64,000 bases of DNA from Desulfobacteraceae bacterium (GCA_011389745.1 JAABTQ010000014.1:1-64000), one strand, 5' to 3'; counted from the stretch's first letter, positions 20,767 through 31,710 are shown. Notes: a model not told the origin generated them from the sequence alone. Translations and numbers: made by a program.

Positions 20767-22731
20767 ATGGACTATTCTGAAAAAGAACGTTTATTGAAAA
20801 CCCTGATAAACTTGAACGTCTTTTCCCCGCTAAAGCGAAATAATATCGAAACTCATTTACCTTTTTTTGATAAAACCCTTTTACCTCTGATCGATTACCT
20901 GACCATATGGGATCTGATTCAATTGGCCGGTTATTCAGAAGACTATACTTTGGTTGCTATTTTAATTTGCATGTTTGACTCACTTCAGGAAGGCAGCCTT
21001 TGCCTGGATTTGAAAAAAAACAATCTTAAAAATCGATTGCAGGCATTTACGGATAAACAAGTTTCCTCCGAAACAACGGAAAAATTTTTGTACGGTTTGG
21101 ATCAAAATCAATACGATGGTTTTATTTCACGGGATCGTGACCGGTTTATGCCGTTGGTATTGAGTGAATTTGAAAACAGAAGGCTTCTGTATTTTCAAAA
21201 GTATTATATTTTCGAAAAACAACTCAAAAAACGAATCGAAAGACTTCTATCAAAATCTGATGCCTATACTGAAAACAATATGGATGAAAGCGCATTGGAT
21301 GATCTGGTTCAAAATATTTTTTTACCTGAACAGGTCCTCAGGGTATCCAAAGGTGGGAACCCTATAGCCAAGGATCCATTCCAGATAAAAGCCATAAAAA
21401 TGGCTCTATCTTCCGGTTTCTGCACCATCTCCGGAGGTCCTGGAACAGGGAAAACCTCCTTGATGGTCAATATGCTTCGCTGTATCGTGAGAACCGGTAT
21501 TGACTATTCCACGATAATTTTATGTGCTCCAACCGGAAGGGCCGCACAAAGAATGACCGAAGCAATTCATAACAATGTCAAAACCATTCAGTCTCCTGAC
21601 CACAATGACCTTAAGCTTTTGAGTTTGAAAGCTTCTACACTTCATAAAACACTACATTACAAAACCTATCTAAACGATTTTCACTACAGAGAACAAAACC
21701 CCCTTCCGGCATCCGTTGTTATCATGGATGAAGTATCCATGGTGGATGTTGCCATGATGGAAAAATTCCTGCGGGCCGTAAACCCTGGCCGAACCAGGCT
21801 GATTCTTCTGGGAGATAAAGATCAGCTTCCGTCTGTGGAAGCTGGGGCCGTCTTTGGCGCAATGATTCCACAAAATCAGCAGGCAAAAATTTTTCAAGAT
21901 CATCTGGTTGTTTTAAAAAACAACTATCGTTCCGGCCATCGCCTTCAAAATCTTGCACAGCAGATCAATTCAGGAAAAATTTCATCATTTGAACCTGTTT
22001 CTTTTGAAGAGGCAATGAGCATGGAAAATGATCAGTGGACAGTGGTGACCCCGAAAACCGCTGAACAATGGCAAAAAGATCTTGTTCTATGGGCAAATGT
22101 TCATTTTATGCAAGATGGAAAAATCCACTCCATGGTCTCCTCGGCAGGTCTTATGAATTCGGATAAACTTCTGGATTCATCCGAAGGTCAGGAACTTTTG
22201 GAAAAAATATTTCAGAAGGTGGAAGCTTCCAAAATTTTGACATTGATCAAAAATGGTATCTGGGGCAGCATAGGGATTAATCGTTTTCTGACCGGATATT
22301 TGAGCGATCAATATAAATCCTCATTGGACCGGCGGAAAACAGGAGTTTTCTCGGGTGCTTTGATCATCATTGTACGAAACGATTATTCAAAAGCACTTTT
22401 TAATGGTGATACAGGAATAGTCATTAAAGACCCCTACGGGGTTTTTCGCGCCTATTTTAAGCGATTCGACTCATTTATCGGTTTTTCTCTTGACCTTCTT
22501 CCTGCCTGGGAACCGGCCTATGCTCTGACCGTACACAAATGCCAGGGCTCTGAATTTGATGATATCATGGTCGTATTGCCTTCCGACGAAGAACACCGGC
22601 TATTGACCCGACAGATTGTATATACCGCAGTCACCCGTGCCAAAAAAAAGGTCGTTATCTATGGAAAATCATCGGCTATTCAGAACGCTTTAAAGCAAAA
22701 AATTCAGAGAGAATCCGGCCTGCTATGGTAG
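20767..22731 (+). CDS. recD: RecD-like helicase (exodeoxyribonuclease V alpha subunit family)
   Basis: 654-residue SF1B 5'-3' DNA helicase. Walker A is GGPGTGKTS starting at residue 223, Walker B is MDEVSMVD near 320, motif III lies in [15 protein letters not shown], and the C-terminal motif is [21 protein letters not shown], then [16 protein letters not shown]. The N-terminal 190 residues resemble the RecD accessory domain rather than the OB/HhH extension of RecD2, so RecD of RecBCD is the better fit. No recB or recC is next to it in this window. Its 3' end overlaps the convergent epimerase gene by nine bases. Confidence 0.9.
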   Translation: MDYSEKERLLKTLINLNVFSPLKRNNIETHLPFFDKTLLPLIDYLTIWDLIQLAGYSEDYTLVAILICMFDSLQEGSLCLDLKKNNLKNRLQAFTDKQVSSETTEKFLYGLDQNQYDGFISRDRDRFMPLVLSEFENRRLLYFQKYYIFEKQLKKRIERLLSKSDAYTENNMDESALDDLVQNIFLPEQVLRVSKGGNPIAKDPFQIKAIKMALSSGFCTISGGPGTGKTSLMVNMLRCIVRTGIDYSTIILCAPTGRAAQRMTEAIHNNVKTIQSPDHNDLKLLSLKASTLHKTLHYKTYLNDFHYREQNPLPASVVIMDEVSMVDVAMMEKFLRAVNPGRTRLILLGDKDQLPSVEAGAVFGAMIPQNQQAKIFQDHLVVLKNNYRSGHRLQNLAQQINSGKISSFEPVSFEEAMSMENDQWTVVTPKTAEQWQKDLVLWANVHFMQDGKIHSMVSSAGLMNSDKLLDSSEGQELLEKIFQKVEASKILTLIKNGIWGSIGINRFLTGYLSDQYKSSLDRRKTGVFSGALIIIVRNDYSKALFNGDTGIVIKDPYGVFRAYFKRFDSFIGFSLDLLPAWEPAYALTVHKCQGSEFDDIMVVLPSDEEHRLLTRQIVYTAVTRAKKKVVIYGKSSAIQNALKQKIQRESGLLW

Positions 22732-23736
22732 ATCTTTATAGTAATCAAGGTACCAATCCATAAATTTTTGAATCCCCTTTTTAATCGGTGTGCGTGGTTT
22801 AAAACCGACATCCGATTCAAGATCCTGCACATCTGCGAACGTAGCAGGGACATCTCCGGGTTGCATGGGCAAAAATTCTTTTTTCGCTTTTTTTCCCAAT
22901 ACGTTTTCGATAGTTTCAATAAATTCCATTAAAGCAACCGGCTGATTATTTCCAATATTGTACAAACGATATGCAACTTTGCTGGTACCCGGGTCCGGTT
23001 TGTCTGAATTCCATTGAGGATTTCCGGATGGAATTAGGTCCATGACATTAACCACACCTTCAATAATATCATCGATATAGGTGAAATCACGTTGCAGATT
23101 TCCATGGTTAAAGACCTTGATGGCCTCATCAGCCAAAATGGCGCGTGTAAAAAGAAACAATGCCATATCCGGCCTTCCCCATGGTCCATAAACTGTAAAA
23201 AACCTCAAGCCTGTCACGGGCAATCCATACAGATAGCTATAAGTATGGGCCATGAGTTCATTTGACTTTTTGGTAGCGGCATATAAACTCACAGGGTGGT
23301 CCACATTGTGGTGTACCGAAAAGGGCATTGAGGTATTTAAACCATATACGGAACTGCTGGATGCATATATCAGATGGGGAATTTTGAAATGGCGGCACCC
23401 TTCAAGAATATTCATAAATCCGGACACATTGGCGTCAATATAGGCATAGGGGTTTTCCAAACTGTACCGAACCCCTGCCTGGGCTGCCAGATTAACCACC
23501 CGGTCAAATTGATTTTCAGCAAAAATGGATGTCATTGATTCACGGTCAGCAATGTTTAGCCGTTTGAACTTAAAATTATTATACGGTGTTAGTATTGAAA
23601 GACGAGCTTTTTTTAAATTGACATCATAATAGGCATTTAAATTATCAACTCCCAAGACGTCATGTCCGTCGTCAAGGAGACGCTTGCATAAATGAAATCC
23701 TATAAAACCGGCAGAACCTGTAACAAAAATTTTCAT
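22723..23736 (-). CDS. NAD-dependent epimerase (UDP-glucuronate 4-epimerase type)
   Basis: 337-residue extended short-chain dehydrogenase/reductase. The NAD site is [11 protein letters not shown] at the start. Catalytic residues are Ser in YASSSSVYG plus Tyr152 and Lys156 (YAATKKSNE). The early [17 protein letters not shown] stretch and the [15 protein letters not shown] motif are typical of UDP-glucuronate 4-epimerases (capsule/LPS GalA synthesis). It would turn UDP-GlcA into UDP-GalA, fitting the adjacent nucleotide-sugar dehydrogenase. Only 48 bases separate them. Confidence 0.88.
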   Translation of the reverse strand: MKIFVTGSAGFIGFHLCKRLLDDGHDVLGVDNLNAYYDVNLKKARLSILTPYNNFKFKRLNIADRESMTSIFAENQFDRVVNLAAQAGVRYSLENPYAYIDANVSGFMNILEGCRHFKIPHLIYASSSSVYGLNTSMPFSVHHNVDHPVSLYAATKKSNELMAHTYSYLYGLPVTGLRFFTVYGPWGRPDMALFLFTRAILADEAIKVFNHGNLQRDFTYIDDIIEGVVNVMDLIPSGNPQWNSDKPDPGTSKVAYRLYNIGNNQPVALMEFIETIENVLGKKAKKEFLPMQPGDVPATFADVQDLESDVGFKPRTPIKKGIQKFMDWYLDYYKDLP

Positions 23737-23784
23737 ATTGGAAACCTGTTGGATAAACGTTTATTTTAAGGGTCATGCAATCGA

Positions 23785-25473
23785 TTATTTGCAGCTTTGG
23801 CCTGAAATAACCTGGTTTTTAATTCGTTTGACATGGCCTCGTCCAAGGCCCTTGACCTCACAATCCAGTTCAAAGTATCGCCTGATTTGAATATCATCCA
23901 AAATCCCGAAACAATCGATAATCGCACAAGGTTTTCCAACCATGGACATCACATAATCCGGCGTAAGAGTTCGATACGCTTCATGTCTTACGGCAAAAAT
24001 GACCGCATCAGCCCCCCTGATTGTTTCTTTCAGGTCTTTTTGCACACGAATATCAGTCAGTTTTTCCTGATTTCTGAAAAACCTGGCAAGGGAGTGGCCA
24101 GGGGAGGGGTAGGAATCCTGCTTTTGCAATTCCCACCAATGCTTTACGTATGGGTCGTGCACAACAATATCACCACCCATTTCAGTTAACTTACGTACGA
24201 TGATTTCCGATCCGGAGTATCGTGTGTCGCCGACATCCTCGCGGTAGGATGCTCCCAGCAAAGCGATTTTAGAGGCTGCAACAATTTTATTCATATCACG
24301 AAGAGCATCACGCACCAATTGTGCCGCACGCAATCCTCGTGTATCATTGATATCGATAGCCGATGGGGTGAATTTAAAAATATCGTCTTCAAAGCCCAAA
24401 AGTTTATGATAGGCCCAAAATCCCAAGCCACCGTCTTTGGGAAGACAATACCCGCCTATTCCGGGACCGGGAAATATAATATTTGAATGTGTCGGCCGTA
24501 CTTTGATGGCGTCAATAACTTTGACCAGATCAACTCCATTTCTTTCAGAAAAGAGGCTCCATTCATTTAAAAAGGCCAAAATAGTCGCCCGGAATGAATT
24601 CTCGATAATTTTACATGTTTCACTTTCAATAGGCCTGTCCAGTACGGTAAGTGGAAAATCTTTAACATTTAAAATCTGTGAAAGAAAAGTTTTAACGCGC
24701 TCACGGGATCTTTCATTAACACCGCTGCATACCCGCCAGAAATCACGAATGGATGCCACATAGTTTTTCCCGGGCATCACTCTCTCAAAAGAATGTGCCA
24801 GAACCGGTTCCGTATCATCGAATCCTCGTTTTTCAAATGCTTTTTTCAGCACCGGGTACGCCACATACTCAGTAGCACCAGGAGGAACTGTGGTCTCAAT
24901 GAGCACCATGCAGTCCGGGTTTATCTTTTCGCCGATTATTTTCAAACTCTGTTCAAGGGCGGCAATGTCGGCATACCCCTGACGAACATCCCCAAAAGTT
25001 TCCTTGTGATAGTCACACTGAACATCAACAACTACAACATCTGCCAAGGACAGAGCGTCATAAGTATATGTGGCAATAAGCGTCTGTTTTTCCTTTACAC
25101 ATCGATGAATCAAAGGGGCTACCTCGGGATCTTCAGCTTCAACAGGAGCATGACCTCGATTCAGGTAATGGATTTTCCAGAATGATCTCGAAGATGGGCG
25201 CTGCATCCCAATAACAAACTTTGCCGGATTCCCCGTATCCGGATCAACCGAATCAGCAATTACGCCGGCCATCACCGACCCTACAAATCCAACCCCCATC
25301 ACCACAACAATTTCATGCCCCATCAAACGCTGCTTTTTGACAATTTGCTTCAACCGGCTAAATTCTTCTTCAAAATCCCCTAACGAAGGCAATCGAAAAC
25401 TCTCGCCGTTGGGACACACAGACTCTTCTTCAGTATCTGGTCGATTCGAATCAATTTCATATTCTTTTTCCAT
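23785..25473 (-). CDS. Nucleotide-sugar dehydrogenase (UDP-glucose/ManNAc DH family)
   Basis: 562-residue NAD-dependent 4-electron oxidase of UDP-sugars to UDP-uronates. The Rossmann motif is VMGVGFVGSVMA near 58-70 after an N-terminal extension of about 50 residues. The middle domain contains ETTVPPGATE, and the catalytic cysteine is Cys343 in GIGGYCLPKD. The C-terminal domain has LGASYREDVGDTRYS. The protein is longer than typical UGDs (about 390-450) because of the N-terminal extension and extra segments. GGYCLPKD is closer to UDP-glucose-type than to the WecC-type motif, but the substrate is not certain. It likely makes the substrate for the downstream epimerase. Confidence 0.87.
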   Translation of the reverse strand: MEKEYEIDSNRPDTEEESVCPNGESFRLPSLGDFEEEFSRLKQIVKKQRLMGHEIVVVMGVGFVGSVMAGVIADSVDPDTGNPAKFVIGMQRPSSRSFWKIHYLNRGHAPVEAEDPEVAPLIHRCVKEKQTLIATYTYDALSLADVVVVDVQCDYHKETFGDVRQGYADIAALEQSLKIIGEKINPDCMVLIETTVPPGATEYVAYPVLKKAFEKRGFDDTEPVLAHSFERVMPGKNYVASIRDFWRVCSGVNERSRERVKTFLSQILNVKDFPLTVLDRPIESETCKIIENSFRATILAFLNEWSLFSERNGVDLVKVIDAIKVRPTHSNIIFPGPGIGGYCLPKDGGLGFWAYHKLLGFEDDIFKFTPSAIDINDTRGLRAAQLVRDALRDMNKIVAASKIALLGASYREDVGDTRYSGSEIIVRKLTEMGGDIVVHDPYVKHWWELQKQDSYPSPGHSLARFFRNQEKLTDIRVQKDLKETIRGADAVIFAVRHEAYRTLTPDYVMSMVGKPCAIIDCFGILDDIQIRRYFELDCEVKGLGRGHVKRIKNQVISGQSCK

Positions 25474-25650
25474 TTTTTTTCACCTGTTGACATTCAATGC
25501 CTGACCGAAAAATTCCCTCTCTTCTTTGAAAGGGTTCTCCTTGAAATTTTCCACCGTTAACCTACTGAATCCTCTGCGGTAAATATTGTGAAAGTAATCT
25601 TTTTGTCAATTCTGAAACTTTGAAAGCTATAGGTTTATCCACATAATTTT

Positions 25651-25944
25651 TCATTTTACAGTCGTTGTTTTTGTTTGAAAAATGATCTCTTCATTTGTTA
25701 TAAACCCAAGCTCTTTACGGGCCACACTTTCAACATAAATCAAATCGTTCTTCAATCGGTTGATTTCATTTAAAAACGATTGGTTTTCACGTGCTATCTC
25801 CTTGTTTGTTTCAATCAATTCCGCATGTTCTTTCTTAAGCCTGTAAAGATCGGCCAGGCCTTTTTCACCAAAAATTGCCATCACCAAAATTGAAAAAAGT
25901 ATAAAAGAGACCATCGAAAAGAATATTTTTTCTTTTAGACTCAC
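25651..25944 (-). CDS. ftsB: Septum formation initiator FtsB/DivIC
   Basis: 97-residue single-pass cell-division protein. A membrane segment at about 8-25 (FSMVSFILFSILVMAIFG) is followed by a coiled coil at about 32-72 with an R-x-E-N-x-x-L/I-x-x-E-I-x-x-L pattern. The conserved tail VESVARKELGFI is the DivIC/FtsB signature. The start is GTG at 25942-25944 with GGAGGG eight bases upstream. It would bridge FtsL and FtsQ in the divisome. Confidence 0.88.
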   Translation of the reverse strand: MSLKEKIFFSMVSFILFSILVMAIFGEKGLADLYRLKKEHAELIETNKEIARENQSFLNEINRLKNDLIYVESVARKELGFITNEEIIFQTKTTTVK

Positions 25945-26103
25945 TTTTAAGCCCTCCAGGATTGTTTAATAGCCCCTAACAAAATTTCTATCTCCCGACA
26001 ACTGAAAAGAATTGAGAAAATTAAATATATAACAATTCCGAAAAATATACACCCGAATAGTCCTGACACCTTTAATATCATGGAAGTATTTGATAGAATT
26101 ATC

Positions 26104-26139
26104 TTGACACAACTTTAATATATTTGTTAAAAATATAAT
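26104..26139 (+). promoter_or_regulatory. Probable rpsT promoter
   Basis: TTGACA at 26104-26109. At 17 bases lies TTAAAA and, further on, a perfect TATAAT (26134-26139) at 24 bases, which is too far to pair with this -35. One of these -10 boxes probably serves rpsT. The exact pair is uncertain. Confidence 0.45.
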
Positions 26140-26194
26140 TTATTATGTAAGTTCTTATTTAATGAGTTTAATAAAGAAAGGAGTTTAAACAAAG

Positions 26195-26461
26195 TTGGCA
26201 AATCATAAATCAGCATTAAAACGTGCTCGTCAAAACACCGTAAGGCATTTGCGGAATAAATCCGTCAAGACCCGAGTTAAATCTGTTGTTAAAAATGTTA
26301 GGCAAGCAGTATCCGATAATTTGCAAGATACCGTCGCTCAGGAATTGAATGTGGCCAAATCCGTTATAGACAGAGCCGCAAAAAAAGGAACCATCCATAA
26401 AAGAACAGCCGCCAGAAAAATTTCAAGGCTTTCCAAGCTAGTCAATTCCATTTCCGCCTGA
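26195..26461 (+). CDS. rpsT: 30S ribosomal protein S20
   Basis: 88-residue ribosomal protein that binds 16S rRNA in the small subunit. The sequence ANHKSALKRARQ and the C-terminal KKGTIHKRTAARKISRL are diagnostic. The start is TTG at 26195 with AAAGGAG at 26177-26183 (spacing 11). E. coli rpsT also starts at UUG, and that weak start is part of its feedback control by free S20. The same arrangement here suggests the same control. A strong hairpin follows the stop. Confidence 0.97.
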   Translation: MANHKSALKRARQNTVRHLRNKSVKTRVKSVVKNVRQAVSDNLQDTVAQELNVAKSVIDRAAKKGTIHKRTAARKISRLSKLVNSISA

Positions 26462-26462
26462 T

Positions 26463-26488
26463 GGTTTGCCGGTCTTAGCCGGCAAACC
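26463..26488. terminator. Bidirectional hairpin between rpsT and lptE
   Basis: GGTTTGCCGG (26463-26472), loop TCTTAG, CCGGCAAACC (26479-26488): a perfect 10-base stem directly after rpsT and before the convergent lptE stop. It lacks a long T-run, but the stem strength and position make it the likely terminator for both genes. Confidence 0.75.
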
Positions 26489-26494
26489 GATCAT

Positions 26495-27007
26495 TTACTC
26501 TATATCCGTTAATTGATAATAAATCATTTCAGCCATTCTTTTTGAAAGGGTTTTGATGGCAGCCCGTTTTCTTTGTTCTGTCGAGAATTTGTCACTTGAC
26601 ACCTCATAACTTTCATCATCGGAAAACCCTCGGGTTGCCCATAAAACCTTACCCTGCCTGTCGGTCAATTTCAAATCCAAGTACAGCCTTACCCGGCGTT
26701 CCAGGGGGGTTTGTGTTCCGCTTCTCGATACGGTATGGGTACTCAATGAAGTTATGACTCCCCAAAGAACAGCATCTGCTATTTCTTTTTCAACGACACT
26801 TACGTTGCTGCTGCGTGTCAATTCATAAATAAAATCGTTGGTGATCACTGTTTCAATACCGGTTTCCGCACTCCTGTTTTCAAAAACAGGAACAAATATG
26901 CTCTTAACCTTAAAGGGAAAATCACCGCCGCCTGTGAAACGATAGCCGCAACCCCATATCATCATTGTCAAAACCAGAAAGAAAAACCACGCCTTATATC
27001 TCATCAT
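26495..27007 (-). CDS. lptE: LPS assembly lipoprotein LptE
   Basis: 170-residue outer-membrane lipoprotein of the LptE family, partner and plug of LptD. A signal peptide ends at the lipobox MIWGCGYRF. The GCGYRFTGG start after the Cys and VKSIFVPVFENRSAETGIE are typical. The mid-region ADAVLWGVITSLSTHTVSRSG and the C-terminal AIKTLSKRMAEMIYYQLT match the compact alpha/beta fold. Two adjacent ATGs are possible; the second (27004) has better spacing from GAGGT. It follows leuS on the same strand with about 40 bases between, the common leuS-lptE order in Proteobacteria. Confidence 0.9.
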   Translation of the reverse strand: MMRYKAWFFFLVLTMMIWGCGYRFTGGGDFPFKVKSIFVPVFENRSAETGIETVITNDFIYELTRSSNVSVVEKEIADAVLWGVITSLSTHTVSRSGTQTPLERRVRLYLDLKLTDRQGKVLWATRGFSDDESYEVSSDKFSTEQRKRAAIKTLSKRMAEMIYYQLTDIE

Positions 27008-27048
27008 GACCTCATTAACATTTTTACGATCATTTGGACTTCGGAAAT

Positions 27049-29676
27049 TCAGATAACAATGTTTACCAGCTTATTTTTAACAACAATCACTTTTTTTATG
27101 GGATTATCCCCGATAAACTTTCTAACCTTTTCATCTTTAAGAGCAAGTTCTTTAATAGTGTCATCACCGGCATCCGCAGGAACCGTAAAGCGGCTTCTCA
27201 ATTTTCCGTTGACTTGAACAACAATGGTAAGTTCTTCGTTGACAAGCACATCCTTACGATATGACGGCCACGACGCAAAGAGCACACTGGTTTTGTTGCC
27301 CAGCGATTCCCATAATTCTTCGGACAGATGCGGTACTATGGGAGATAGCAAAACAGCAATGGTGTCCACGGCAAAACGAAGTACTGAAACCCTTGCCGGG
27401 TGATTGACATCGGCCCTGCCGTTGGGTTCACGTTCGGCCTCCATGGCATAAAGCGAATTAACCAGTTCCATGACAGCACTAATGGCAGTGTTAAAATGAA
27501 ACCGCTCTTCAATATCATCGGTGACCCTGCGAATCGTTTCATGGGTTTTCTTAAATATCAGTTTAAGCTCTTCATCCAGGTCTTGTGGGTTCCCGTCAAA
27601 TGCCCTGACATCTTTTATTTCATCCATGCACGCTTTAGCAAAACGCCACACCCGGTTTAAAAAGCGAAACCCTCCCTCAACTCCCTGTTCACTCCATTCC
27701 AGATCCCGTTCAGGCGGTGCGGCAAAAAGGCAAAAAAGCCGGGTTGTATCAGCCCCGTATTTTTCCAGCAGAACTTTGGGATCTATTACATTTTTTTTGG
27801 ATTTGGACATTTTTTCAACACGACCAATGGTGACTAAATTACCACACTTTCCACATTTGTAGCTATCCCCTGACATCTTAACTTCTTCAGGAAAAAGATA
27901 GCCATGTTCGGGACATGATACGGTTTCCTTGCAAACCATGCCCTGAGTCAGCAATCTAGTAAAGGGTTCTTTGAATTTAATGAATCCCATCTCGTGCAAT
28001 ACACGTGTATAGTACCTGGAGTAAAGGAGGTGCAATATGGCATGTTCCACACCACCGATATACTGATCTACAGGCATCCAGTAATCTACGGAATCCCGAT
28101 CAAAAATGGCGTCATGGCAATGGGGACTGCAATAGCGCTCAAAATACCATGATGACTCCACAAAAGTGTCCATGGTGTCGGTTTCTCGTCGCGCATCTGA
28201 CTTGCCGCAAGCCGGACAGGAAGTTCTGATAAAAGATTCCAGTGAAGGTAGCGGCGATTTACCACCTTCGAGCAGATTTGCATTTTCCGGAAGTATAACA
28301 GGAAGATCTTTTTCGGAAACAGGCACAACACCACAGTCCTTACAATGGACCATTGGAATGGGGGTTCCCCAGTATCTTTGTCGCGAAATTCCCCAATCTC
28401 TTAACCGGTAACTGACTGTTTTTTGACCAATGCCTCTTTGTTTGAGGGAAGCGGCGATTTTATCCATGGCATTCTTATTGTGGATCCCATTAAAATCAGG
28501 GGAATTGACCATGGTCCCTTCTCCCGTATAAGCCTCTTTCATCGTCTTTGGATCTATATCATCATCTTCGGGCCTAACAACGACAATGATATCCAAACCA
28601 TATTTTTTAGCAAACTCAAAATCTCTTTGATCATGAGCAGGAACAGACATGACTGCCCCCGTGCCGTATTCCATGAGTGCGAAATTGGCAGTATAAATGG
28701 GCATTGTTCTTTTTGACAGCGGATTGGTACAATAAGCACCAATAAATACACCTTCTTTTTCGTAACTTTCCAAAGCTTTTGCTGATCTGTCCTGAGTAGC
28801 CATATGTTCAACAAAATCAAGCACGACAGATTCTTGATCGGTTCCCTTCGACATTTCCAGGACCATCGGATGTTCCGGCGCAAGCACCATGAAAGTAGCC
28901 CCAAAAATGGTATCGGGACGTGTGGTAAAAACCGGAATCTCATTTTGAACATTTTCAGGAGGATTTTGAACGGGAAATCTGATCTCGGCACCCGTGCTTT
29001 TTCCAATCCAGTTTTTCTGCATTGTGATGACCTTCTCGGGCCAACCCGGAAGTTTATCACAGTAATTCAACAGGTCCTGAGCATAGTCTGTAATCCGAAA
29101 AAACCACTGCTGGAGCTTTTTCTGGCGAACTGTTTTTGAACAACGCCAGCACATGCCGGATTCCACCTGTTCATTGGCCAATACGGTCTGGCAGTGCTCA
29201 CACCAATTGACCAATGCTTCCTTGCGATAAACCATTCCCTTTTCATACATTTTTATAAAAAGCCACTGTTCCCAACGGTAATAATCAGGACGGCAAGTCG
29301 CAATCTCACGATCCCAGTCATAACTAAATCCCATACTTCTTAACTGGGTGCGCATGTTATCGATATTTGCATAAGTCCATTTGGCAGGATGAGTATTATT
29401 GTCAATGGCGGCATTTTCAGCAGGCATTCCAAAGGCATCCCAACCCATGGGGTGAAGCACGTTAAATCCTCTCATCCTTTTATATCTCGCAACAACATCA
29501 CCTATTGTATAATTGCGCACATGTCCCATGTGGATTTTTCCCGATGGGTATGGAAACATTTCCAGAAGATAATATTTTTCCCTCTTAGGATCTTCATCAA
29601 CTTTCAACAATCCCTTCCGGTCCCAATAGGTTTGCCATTTTTTCTCAATTAGTTTTGGATCAAATTTTTCATCCAT
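27049..29676 (-). CDS. leuS: Leucyl-tRNA synthetase
   Basis: 875-residue class I aminoacyl-tRNA synthetase, full length for bacterial LeuRS (about 860-880). The HIGH motif is in [19 protein letters not shown] near residue 43. The KMSKS loop is [13 protein letters not shown] near 640. The editing (CP1) domain contains [12 protein letters not shown] and [15 protein letters not shown]. Zinc cysteine pairs appear in [13 protein letters not shown] and CKDCG. GGAGGT lies ten bases before the ATG. It precedes lptE on the same transcript. Confidence 0.98.
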   Translation of the reverse strand: MDEKFDPKLIEKKWQTYWDRKGLLKVDEDPKREKYYLLEMFPYPSGKIHMGHVRNYTIGDVVARYKRMRGFNVLHPMGWDAFGMPAENAAIDNNTHPAKWTYANIDNMRTQLRSMGFSYDWDREIATCRPDYYRWEQWLFIKMYEKGMVYRKEALVNWCEHCQTVLANEQVESGMCWRCSKTVRQKKLQQWFFRITDYAQDLLNYCDKLPGWPEKVITMQKNWIGKSTGAEIRFPVQNPPENVQNEIPVFTTRPDTIFGATFMVLAPEHPMVLEMSKGTDQESVVLDFVEHMATQDRSAKALESYEKEGVFIGAYCTNPLSKRTMPIYTANFALMEYGTGAVMSVPAHDQRDFEFAKKYGLDIIVVVRPEDDDIDPKTMKEAYTGEGTMVNSPDFNGIHNKNAMDKIAASLKQRGIGQKTVSYRLRDWGISRQRYWGTPIPMVHCKDCGVVPVSEKDLPVILPENANLLEGGKSPLPSLESFIRTSCPACGKSDARRETDTMDTFVESSWYFERYCSPHCHDAIFDRDSVDYWMPVDQYIGGVEHAILHLLYSRYYTRVLHEMGFIKFKEPFTRLLTQGMVCKETVSCPEHGYLFPEEVKMSGDSYKCGKCGNLVTIGRVEKMSKSKKNVIDPKVLLEKYGADTTRLFCLFAAPPERDLEWSEQGVEGGFRFLNRVWRFAKACMDEIKDVRAFDGNPQDLDEELKLIFKKTHETIRRVTDDIEERFHFNTAISAVMELVNSLYAMEAEREPNGRADVNHPARVSVLRFAVDTIAVLLSPIVPHLSEELWESLGNKTSVLFASWPSYRKDVLVNEELTIVVQVNGKLRSRFTVPADAGDDTIKELALKDEKVRKFIGDNPIKKVIVVKNKLVNIVI

Positions 29677-30249
29677 TACCGATTTTTACCTCCGAAAACC
29701 CGATTTTTTTTAAAATCATTCCTGCTTTTTAACCAAATAACGCATGCTGCTATATACAAGTGTTTCTTGTGCCACACCAGCATAAAAATATCAAGACTGA
29801 GAAAATATTTGACTTGTTTAATGCAATTTCATATGCAGCAGAAGATATCTTTGATAACATTTCTGTTGTTAGAACGTAAAGCTTAGGTTATTGTTTTCTA
29901 AAAAATAAAAAGGTTTCAGTGTTCAGGTGTCAGGTGTCAGGCTTGTATCCGGGCCGGTAAATCGGTTTTTTGAACATTGAAACCTGAACACGTGAAAACT
30001 AAAACCTTATTTAATTAGAAGCGTCCCACACTCGGCGTGCCGAGCCCAAACAGGAAAATAACGCAGTTTTACGTTTTAAGTTATCCGCATTTTTCTAAAT
30101 TTAGAGTCAGGATTAAGGTCGAACTAAAATTATAAAACCTGTAAAAGTATTTGGCCAAAGGGCAATGTTGACCTTCAACTTAAAACTTAAAACCTGAAAC
30201 TTAAAACCGTGTTACTTACAAGAAGGAGGTTAAAAATAAAGCATCCTAT
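29677..30249. other. Long intergenic/leader region before rng
   Basis: 573 bases without a credible gene, between divergent leuS and rng. It holds tandem GGTGTCA units near 29927-29940, inverted repeat GTGTTCAGG (29919-29927) with CCTGAACAC (29983-29991), hairpin CTCGGC-GT-GCCGAG (30031-30044), an inverted GTTTTAAGTT (30073-30082) and three direct copies of its complement AACTTAAAAC near 30177-30207. The promoters of both genes must be in here but none is clear. The rng side could be a long structured 5' leader. Confidence 0.5.
30073..30207 (+). repeat. Decamer repeats in rng leader
   Basis: AACTTAAAAC occurs at 30177-30186, 30184-30193 and 30198-30207. Its exact reverse complement GTTTTAAGTT is at 30073-30082. 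Any of the three direct copies could pair with the inverted one, giving alternative hairpins just before the Shine-Dalgarno of rng. Confidence 0.65.
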
Positions 30250-31710
30250 ATGACGACAAAAATTCTAATCAACGCAGTCGATCCCGAGGAATGTCGGATT
30301 GCAAACGTAAAAGACAGCAAGCTTGAAGAATTCCAGATTGAAAGCGCCGCCAGGGAGATTATGCGGGGCAACATATACAAAGGCATTATCACAAGAATTG
30401 AACCCGCTCTTCAAGCAGCTTTTATCGATTACGGCGCAGAACGACATGGTTTTCTTCAAAAACATGAAATACATAGCGACTATTTCCAGGACAACCACAC
30501 GGGTGATCATTCTTTAAAAAACATTCTCAAAAAGGGACAGGAAATCATTGTTCAGGTGGCTAAAGACCCTATCATGGAAAAAGGCGCCATGCTGACAACT
30601 TATATTTCTTTGGCAGGAAGATACCTTGTGCTCATGCCCGGGAGCAAAAATTTGGGCGTGTCCAGAAAAATTGAAGATGAAAAGGAGCGAAAACGCCAGA
30701 AAGAACTCCTGACCAGCTTGAAAATACCCGAAGGATTCGGGGTGATTGTTCGCACCGCCGGGATGGACCGGACCAAAACTGTCATTGCAAATGATTTACG
30801 CTATCTGATGAGACTATGGAAAAATATCAAAGAAAAAGCCATGGAACTTCCCGCCCTATCAATTCTGTATAAGGAACGAAATCTGGTGGTCCGCGCCATA
30901 CGAGATTATTTCACCTCAGATGTCACAAGCATTTTAGTCGATGATGAAGCTGTTTACCAGGAAGTAAGAGACTTTGTAAAAATTACGTCTCCCAAGCATA
31001 CCAAAATCGTCAAATTTCATAAGGGTCCAAAACCCATCTTCACTAAATACCAGCTGGAAAATCAGATTGCTTCTATTTTTGAAAACCGTGTCGATCTCAA
31101 ATCCGGCGGCTCCATTGTCATACAGCAAACAGAGGCCCTGGTCGCCATCGATGTAAACTCCGGTAAAGGGACCCATAAATCCTCAATTGAACAAACAGCA
31201 TTGATGACCAATGTTGAGGCTGCCGAAGAGGTGGCGCGCCAGCTGAGACTCAGAGACTTAGGAGGGCTTATTGTTATTGATTTCATCGACATGAAAGACA
31301 CAAAGCACAGGCTTGAAGTAGAAAGAGCCTTGAAATTTCATGTCAAAAATGACAAAGCCCGAACAAAAGTGGGACGTTTATCCCAATTCGGATTACTCGA
31401 AATGTCACGACAGCGAATAAGACCTTCCATTGAATTTGGAAGCTACGGTTCATGTAAATACTGTCAGGGCAAAGGGCTTACACCTTCCACCGAAACCCTT
31501 GGAGTAAGGTTTCTTCGTAAGCTTCGCCTTGAAACTTTAAAAGATGAAATTACCACTGTTAAAGGTATTGTTCCCGTTGAGGTCGCCGATTACCTGCTAA
31601 ACAGAAAAAGAACTGAAATCCTTGATCTTGAAATTCGAAGGGGACTTTCCATTACTATTGTGTCTGATTCCGGTATGATACCCGGGGATGGTAAAATCAT
31701 CTGTGAATAG
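30250..31710 (+). CDS. rng: Ribonuclease G/E family endoribonuclease
   Basis: 486-residue RNase G-sized enzyme (E. coli RNase G is 489). An S1-like domain is at about 37-130 (GNIYKGIITRIEPALQAAFIDYG). Catalytic Asp301 (VAIDVNSGKGTH) and Asp344 (IDFIDMKD) have the same 43-residue spacing as in the characterised enzymes. The zinc-link motif CKYCQGKGL is near 405. It lacks the long RNase E scaffold tail. It processes rRNA and degrades mRNA in the cytoplasm. An AGGAGG lies about 20 bases before the ATG, further than usual, and no alternative in-frame start lies between, so initiation may depend on leader folding. Confidence 0.93.
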   Translation: MTTKILINAVDPEECRIANVKDSKLEEFQIESAAREIMRGNIYKGIITRIEPALQAAFIDYGAERHGFLQKHEIHSDYFQDNHTGDHSLKNILKKGQEIIVQVAKDPIMEKGAMLTTYISLAGRYLVLMPGSKNLGVSRKIEDEKERKRQKELLTSLKIPEGFGVIVRTAGMDRTKTVIANDLRYLMRLWKNIKEKAMELPALSILYKERNLVVRAIRDYFTSDVTSILVDDEAVYQEVRDFVKITSPKHTKIVKFHKGPKPIFTKYQLENQIASIFENRVDLKSGGSIVIQQTEALVAIDVNSGKGTHKSSIEQTALMTNVEAAEEVARQLRLRDLGGLIVIDFIDMKDTKHRLEVERALKFHVKNDKARTKVGRLSQFGLLEMSRQRIRPSIEFGSYGSCKYCQGKGLTPSTETLGVRFLRKLRLETLKDEITTVKGIVPVEVADYLLNRKRTEILDLEIRRGLSITIVSDSGMIPGDGKIICE

